This document shows, piece after piece, positions 5,022 to 7,640 of a DNA stretch of 7,640 nucleotides (its first letter is position 1; each line of letters begins with the position of its first letter). The notes under the pieces were generated by a model. That model saw only the letters and a program-made list of their open reading frames with translations. It was not told the origin of the DNA and did not search any database. Source of the DNA: Patescibacteria group bacterium (GTDB lineage: Bacteria; Patescibacteriota; Minisyncoccia; Phycocordibacterales; UBA6065); contig JAGWHV010000038.1 in assembly GCA_028866595.1 (NCBI GenBank), forward strand, positions 1 to 7,640, given 5' to 3'. The position numbers and the translations under genes were made by a program.

Positions 5022-7274
5022 CTATTTCGCAACCGCCAGAGCATCGTTGAAAGCGATCGACAGGAGGCGCGAAAAGCCCTCCCTGCCCATGGTGACGCCG
5101 TATAGGACGCCGGCGCGGGACATGGTCTCGCGGTTATGGGTGATGACGATGAGTTGGGAATTTTTGGCCAGATTCTCGACCATGTCGCCGTATTTGCGCG
5201 AGTTGGCCTCGTCGAGGGCGGCGTCGGTCTCGTCGAGGATGATGAACGGCGGCGGATTGACCTGCGATATGGCGAACAGGAGCGCGATCGAGGTGAGCGC
5301 ACGCTCGCCGCCCGAGAGCATCTCGAGGCTCTTGATCTTCTTGCGCGGCAAGTCGACGTGAATATCTACGCCGAGCTTGGTCTCCTGCTCCTCGTCCTCT
5401 TCGCCCGCACCGACGTCGATGCCGGCCTCCTTCATCTCAGCGATCTCGTCTGCGGACGGGCCGCGTTTGCGGCGCTTTTCTTTGACCACAGAGAGCGACG
5501 CGCGACCCCCGCCGAACATCAGAGCGAAGAACTCGTCGAACTGCTTATTGATCTTTTCTATGCCCTGGCTGAACATCGTATCGAGCTTGTCCTCAAGCTC
5601 CTTGATGAGGTTCGTGAGCGCCTCCGCCGACCGTTCGAGGTCGACCAGCTCGCGAGCCAGGAATTCGTCGCGCTCGGACGTCTCCTTGAACTCCTTCATC
5701 ACCTCGTCCGGCGAGACGCCGCCCTGGTCCTCGAGGCGGACCTTGATCCGCTCGAGGCGCTTTCTGCGCTCCTCCTGGGCATGCCGCTCCTCGGCAGGCA
5801 AAGCGGCATACTCCTCGGCGGCCATCGATTCATAGAGGAACACGTCGCGACCGATGAGCGCCCCGCCCTCCTCGATCTCGCGCTCGAAGTCCTGTCGCTC
5901 CAGCTTGAGCTTGTCCTCGCGCACCTGGATCATCGAGAGCCGCCCACGGATCTCGTTCTCCTCGGCCACGATGCGAAACATAGCTTTTTCGGCGTCGCGC
6001 GAGCTGTCCTTTGACTGTTCGATCTCCTTTTGAAGCGCCGCATACTGCGCCGAGAGCGCCGAGAGCTCTTTTTCCTTTGCCTGAAGCTCTTCCTCGGCAT
6101 CTTTCCGCCGGGAATGAAGGGTCTTGAGTTCCGCCTCCATATCATCGGCGCGATTCTCCGATTTCGTGTGCTTGTTCTCGGCGAGGAACGTCTTGAAGAG
6201 CTCGCGGATCTGCGGCACATTCGCCAAGTCGCCGAGCATGCCGCTCACACGGTCGATGAGCGATTTGACCTTGCCGTACTCGACGGTCACCACCTCGGCG
6301 TCGGCGGTCGCGCGCTCGCGGGCGAGCATCTTTTCGAGCGAGGCCGTCTCTCCCTCGACCCTGCCTATAGTCCGCGCCGCCTCGTCGCGTTCGTGACGCG
6401 ACGTCTTGAGCCTGGCTTCGAGCGACACCAGCTCGTCCGACTTCGCGTCCTTGTGTTTCGATTCCTCCAGAACCTTTTTAGCGGCGACGAGCTCGCGCTC
6501 GAGGCGCTCGAGGTCGCGCTTCGGTCCCGTGGACTCTTCGGCGATCTGCCGCTCGGTCGTCTCGAGGTATTCCTTCTCGCGCTTCAAGTACTCGCGGTAT
6601 ACGTCGCGGAGCTCCTCGCGCAGAGCGATGGTTTTCTCCACGCGCTCGACCTGCTTTTTGAGGAATTTGAGGTGCGGCGCGATCTCTTTGCGCAGCGATT
6701 CGACCTGCTCCATGTTCTCGCGCGTCTTTTCGAGCTTGCGCTCGCTCTCCTCCCTCTTGTATTGAAAGATCTTGAGGCCGAGGGCGTCCTCGATCATCTC
6801 GCGCCTCTCGCGGGTATTGGCATTGAGGATCCTGTCCGCCTCGCCCTGCGAGATGATGTGATGGCCCGACGCGCCGATATGAGCGCCGGCGAGGAGCTCG
6901 ACGATATCACGGAGCCTCACCTGCGAGCCGTTGATGAAATATTCCGAAAGCGAGTCGCGATGAATGACGCGCTCTATCGCCACTTCGTCGAAGTCGATAT
7001 TGAGGAGCTTCTGAGAGTTGTCGAACGTGAGCTTGACGGAGGCACGGTTGGCGCGCGGCGCGGATTCGGCGCCGTTGAAAATGAGGTCCTCGGTGCGCTT
7101 GCCGCGCATGCTCTTGATCGACTGCTCGCCGAGGACGAATCGGAAAGCCTCGGCCACGTTCGATTTGCCAGAGCCGTTCGGCCCGACGATGGCCGTCACC
7201 CGGTCGTTGAATTCGAGATTGCTCTTTTTGGCGAAGGATTTGAATCCGGAAAGCTCTAGAGATTTGAGATACAT
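5022..7274 (-). CDS. smc: Short SMC-family chromosome segregation ATPase with no standard hinge
   Basis: SMC proteins dimerise through a hinge and use paired ABC-type heads to organise and segregate the chromosome. The N-terminal head has Walker A GPNGSGKS (31-38) and the Q-loop region HIISQGEAD (139-147). The C-terminal head has signature LSGGERALTS (653-662), Walker B FIILDETDAALDE (677-689) and the switch His in ITHNRETM (711-718), so both ATPase halves are intact. Charged coiled coil fills about 165-325 and 375-580. At 750 residues it is well below the usual 1150-1200, and only about 45 residues (about 328-372) stand where a roughly 150-residue hinge belongs; no CxxC zinc hook is present. 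An acidic/basic insertion (about 598-633) precedes the signature motif. The start at ATG 7274 (MYLKSLELSGFKSF) is the family start; the frame stays open 32 codons upstream but through the promoter region. No Shine-Dalgarno is seen. Confidence 0.93.
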   Translation of the reverse strand: MYLKSLELSGFKSFAKKSNLEFNDRVTAIVGPNGSGKSNVAEAFRFVLGEQSIKSMRGKRTEDLIFNGAESAPRANRASVKLTFDNSQKLLNIDFDEVAIERVIHRDSLSEYFINGSQVRLRDIVELLAGAHIGASGHHIISQGEADRILNANTRERREMIEDALGLKIFQYKREESERKLEKTRENMEQVESLRKEIAPHLKFLKKQVERVEKTIALREELRDVYREYLKREKEYLETTERQIAEESTGPKRDLERLERELVAAKKVLEESKHKDAKSDELVSLEARLKTSRHERDEAARTIGRVEGETASLEKMLARERATADAEVVTVEYGKVKSLIDRVSGMLGDLANVPQIRELFKTFLAENKHTKSENRADDMEAELKTLHSRRKDAEEELQAKEKELSALSAQYAALQKEIEQSKDSSRDAEKAMFRIVAEENEIRGRLSMIQVREDKLKLERQDFEREIEEGGALIGRDVFLYESMAAEEYAALPAEERHAQEERRKRLERIKVRLEDQGGVSPDEVMKEFKETSERDEFLARELVDLERSAEALTNLIKELEDKLDTMFSQGIEKINKQFDEFFALMFGGGRASLSVVKEKRRKRGPSADEIAEMKEAGIDVGAGEEDEEQETKLGVDIHVDLPRKKIKSLEMLSGGERALTSIALLFAISQVNPPPFIILDETDAALDEANSRKYGDMVENLAKNSQLIVITHNRETMSRAGVLYGVTMGREGFSRLLSIAFNDALAVAK

Positions 7275-7320
7275 AAAAGTGTGGCTGGGTACCGCCCCGG
7301 GCGCGGAAATAGGCCCTTTA

Positions 7321-7329
7321 AATATAGCA
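7321..7329 (-). promoter_or_regulatory. Extended -10 promoter of smc
   Basis: The minus strand reads TGC then TATATT, an extended -10, just after the upstream terminator. The predicted leader is about 40 nt. Only a T-rich stretch (the terminator U tract) occupies the -35 position. Confidence 0.45.
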
Positions 7330-7343
7330 TTTCCAACGGGCAC

Positions 7344-7368
7344 AAAAAAGCCGCGCGATTGGCGCGGC
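7344..7368 (-). terminator. Intrinsic terminator downstream of rnc
   Basis: On the minus strand GCCGCGC (7368-7362) pairs perfectly with GCGCGGC (7356-7350) over a 5-nt loop, followed by six U. It separates rnc from smc transcription. It lies about 150 nt after the rnc stop but only 11 nt after the end of the open frame that follows it. Confidence 0.85.
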
Positions 7369-7379
7369 AAGTGACCGGA

Positions 7380-7517
7380 CTACGGAGCCGTCATTGTAAC
7401 GTACTTCAAGGAATCGGCCGACATATAGGTCGCGAGGACCCGCCGATCGTTATCTATGTGAAATTCTAGACCGCAAATCTTCTTGCCTTGTTTGAATATA
7501 TTTACGATGACTCCGTC
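7380..7517 (-). other. Open frame continuing past the rnc stop; no ordinary start codon
   Basis: After the rnc TAG (7520-7518) the same frame stays open for 45 codons to a second TAG (7382-7380), with protein-like content such as GLEFHIDND and ATYMSADSLKYVT. The terminator follows 11 nt later. The only in-frame ATGs are late (about 19 and 5 codons before the end) and there is no in-frame GTG or well-placed TTG near the beginning. It may be a readthrough extension, a decayed small gene, or chance, since a 45-codon open frame is not rare. Confidence 0.25.
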
Positions 7518-7640
7518 CTACGAATTCCACTTCTTGAGCTCGAGGGCGCGGAGGGCGGCGTTCTGCTCGGCCTCTTGCTTTGATTTGCCTTCGCCGACGG
7601 CTACCTGTTCCTTGCCGATGAGCACGGCCACAGTGAACGA
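7518..7640 (-). CDS. rnc: Ribonuclease III, C-terminal double-stranded RNA-binding domain only
   Basis: Only the last 40 codons are in the window; the rest lies beyond the right edge. The segment FTVAVLIGKEQVAVGEGKSK followed by QEAEQNAALRALELKKW is the second half of a dsRBD: two beta strands, then the GxGxSKxxAExxAAxxAL helix that contacts the RNA backbone. In bacteria a dsRBD at the extreme C-terminus next to smc is most often RNase III, which cuts double-stranded RNA in rRNA processing and mRNA turnover, and rnc-smc adjacency is common. The catalytic domain is not visible, so another dsRBD protein cannot be fully excluded. It ends at TAG 7520-7518. Confidence 0.85.
   Translation of the reverse strand, partial: SFTVAVLIGKEQVAVGEGKSKQEAEQNAALRALELKKWNS

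Noticed and set aside
6030..7259. Plus-strand 409-codon open frame, and another at 5136-6014
   Set aside because: They are shadows of the coiled-coil SMC gene, Leu/Arg/Glu-rich because they are antisense to it.
7275..7370. Upstream extension of smc by 32 codons to ATG 7370
   Set aside because: That stretch contains the promoter and the rnc terminator and has no similarity to SMC N-termini, which begin at MYLKSLELSGFKSF.
7345..7520. tRNA or other small RNA gene between rnc and smc
   Set aside because: I found no cloverleaf arms or CCA-type end; the only structure is the terminator.

Overview
The window holds a moderately GC-rich, compact bacterial segment. Its housekeeping genes (an RNase R without an N-terminal HTH, a very short SMC, RNase III), the near absence of Shine-Dalgarno sequences and a divergent IS110-like transposase suggest a Patescibacteria/CPR genome, perhaps a Parcubacteria-type lineage. 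That assignment is inferred from gene character only; no marker gene settles it.

Layout. (1) 1-1262, minus strand: the first 420 codons of a transposase-like gene with an IS110/IS116-type C-terminal domain, cut by the window edge. It is recovered by reverse-complement translation, because its stop lies outside the window. (2) 1263-1955: a gene-free region that is not empty. From 1295 to 1890 it is an almost continuous chain of perfect stem-loops. Four units of 64-65 nt each pair a 7-8 bp stem carrying a 28-30 nt loop with a short tight hairpin; larger variants follow toward the transposase. The stems differ in sequence between units but the geometry is kept. Read on the minus strand, three of the tight loops become classic stable RNA tetraloops (UCCG, GCAA, CUUG). 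A good minus-strand sigma70-type promoter predicts transcription starting on the first base of the first stem. I read this as a structured leader or non-coding RNA belonging to the transposase gene, comparable in position (not demonstrated in function) to the bridge RNA of IS110 elements. (3) 1956-3947, plus strand: RNase R-family exoribonuclease, apparently from a leaderless mRNA whose promoter overlaps the divergent RNA promoter. (4) 3946-4964, minus strand: two small genes of unknown function, each followed by its own hairpin-plus-U-tract terminator. (5) 5022-7274, minus strand: a 750-residue SMC-like ATPase with both head halves intact but no room for a normal hinge. (6) 7344-7640, minus strand: the last 40 codons of RNase III, a terminator about 150 nt downstream, and between them an open frame continuing past the RNase III stop.

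How it fits together. RNase III and SMC lie in the same orientation but are separated by a terminator and a promoter. RNase III and RNase R act on structured RNA, and the structured array lies next to rnr; whether they touch it is unknown. The array-plus-transposase module at the left is the part most likely to be an undescribed system.
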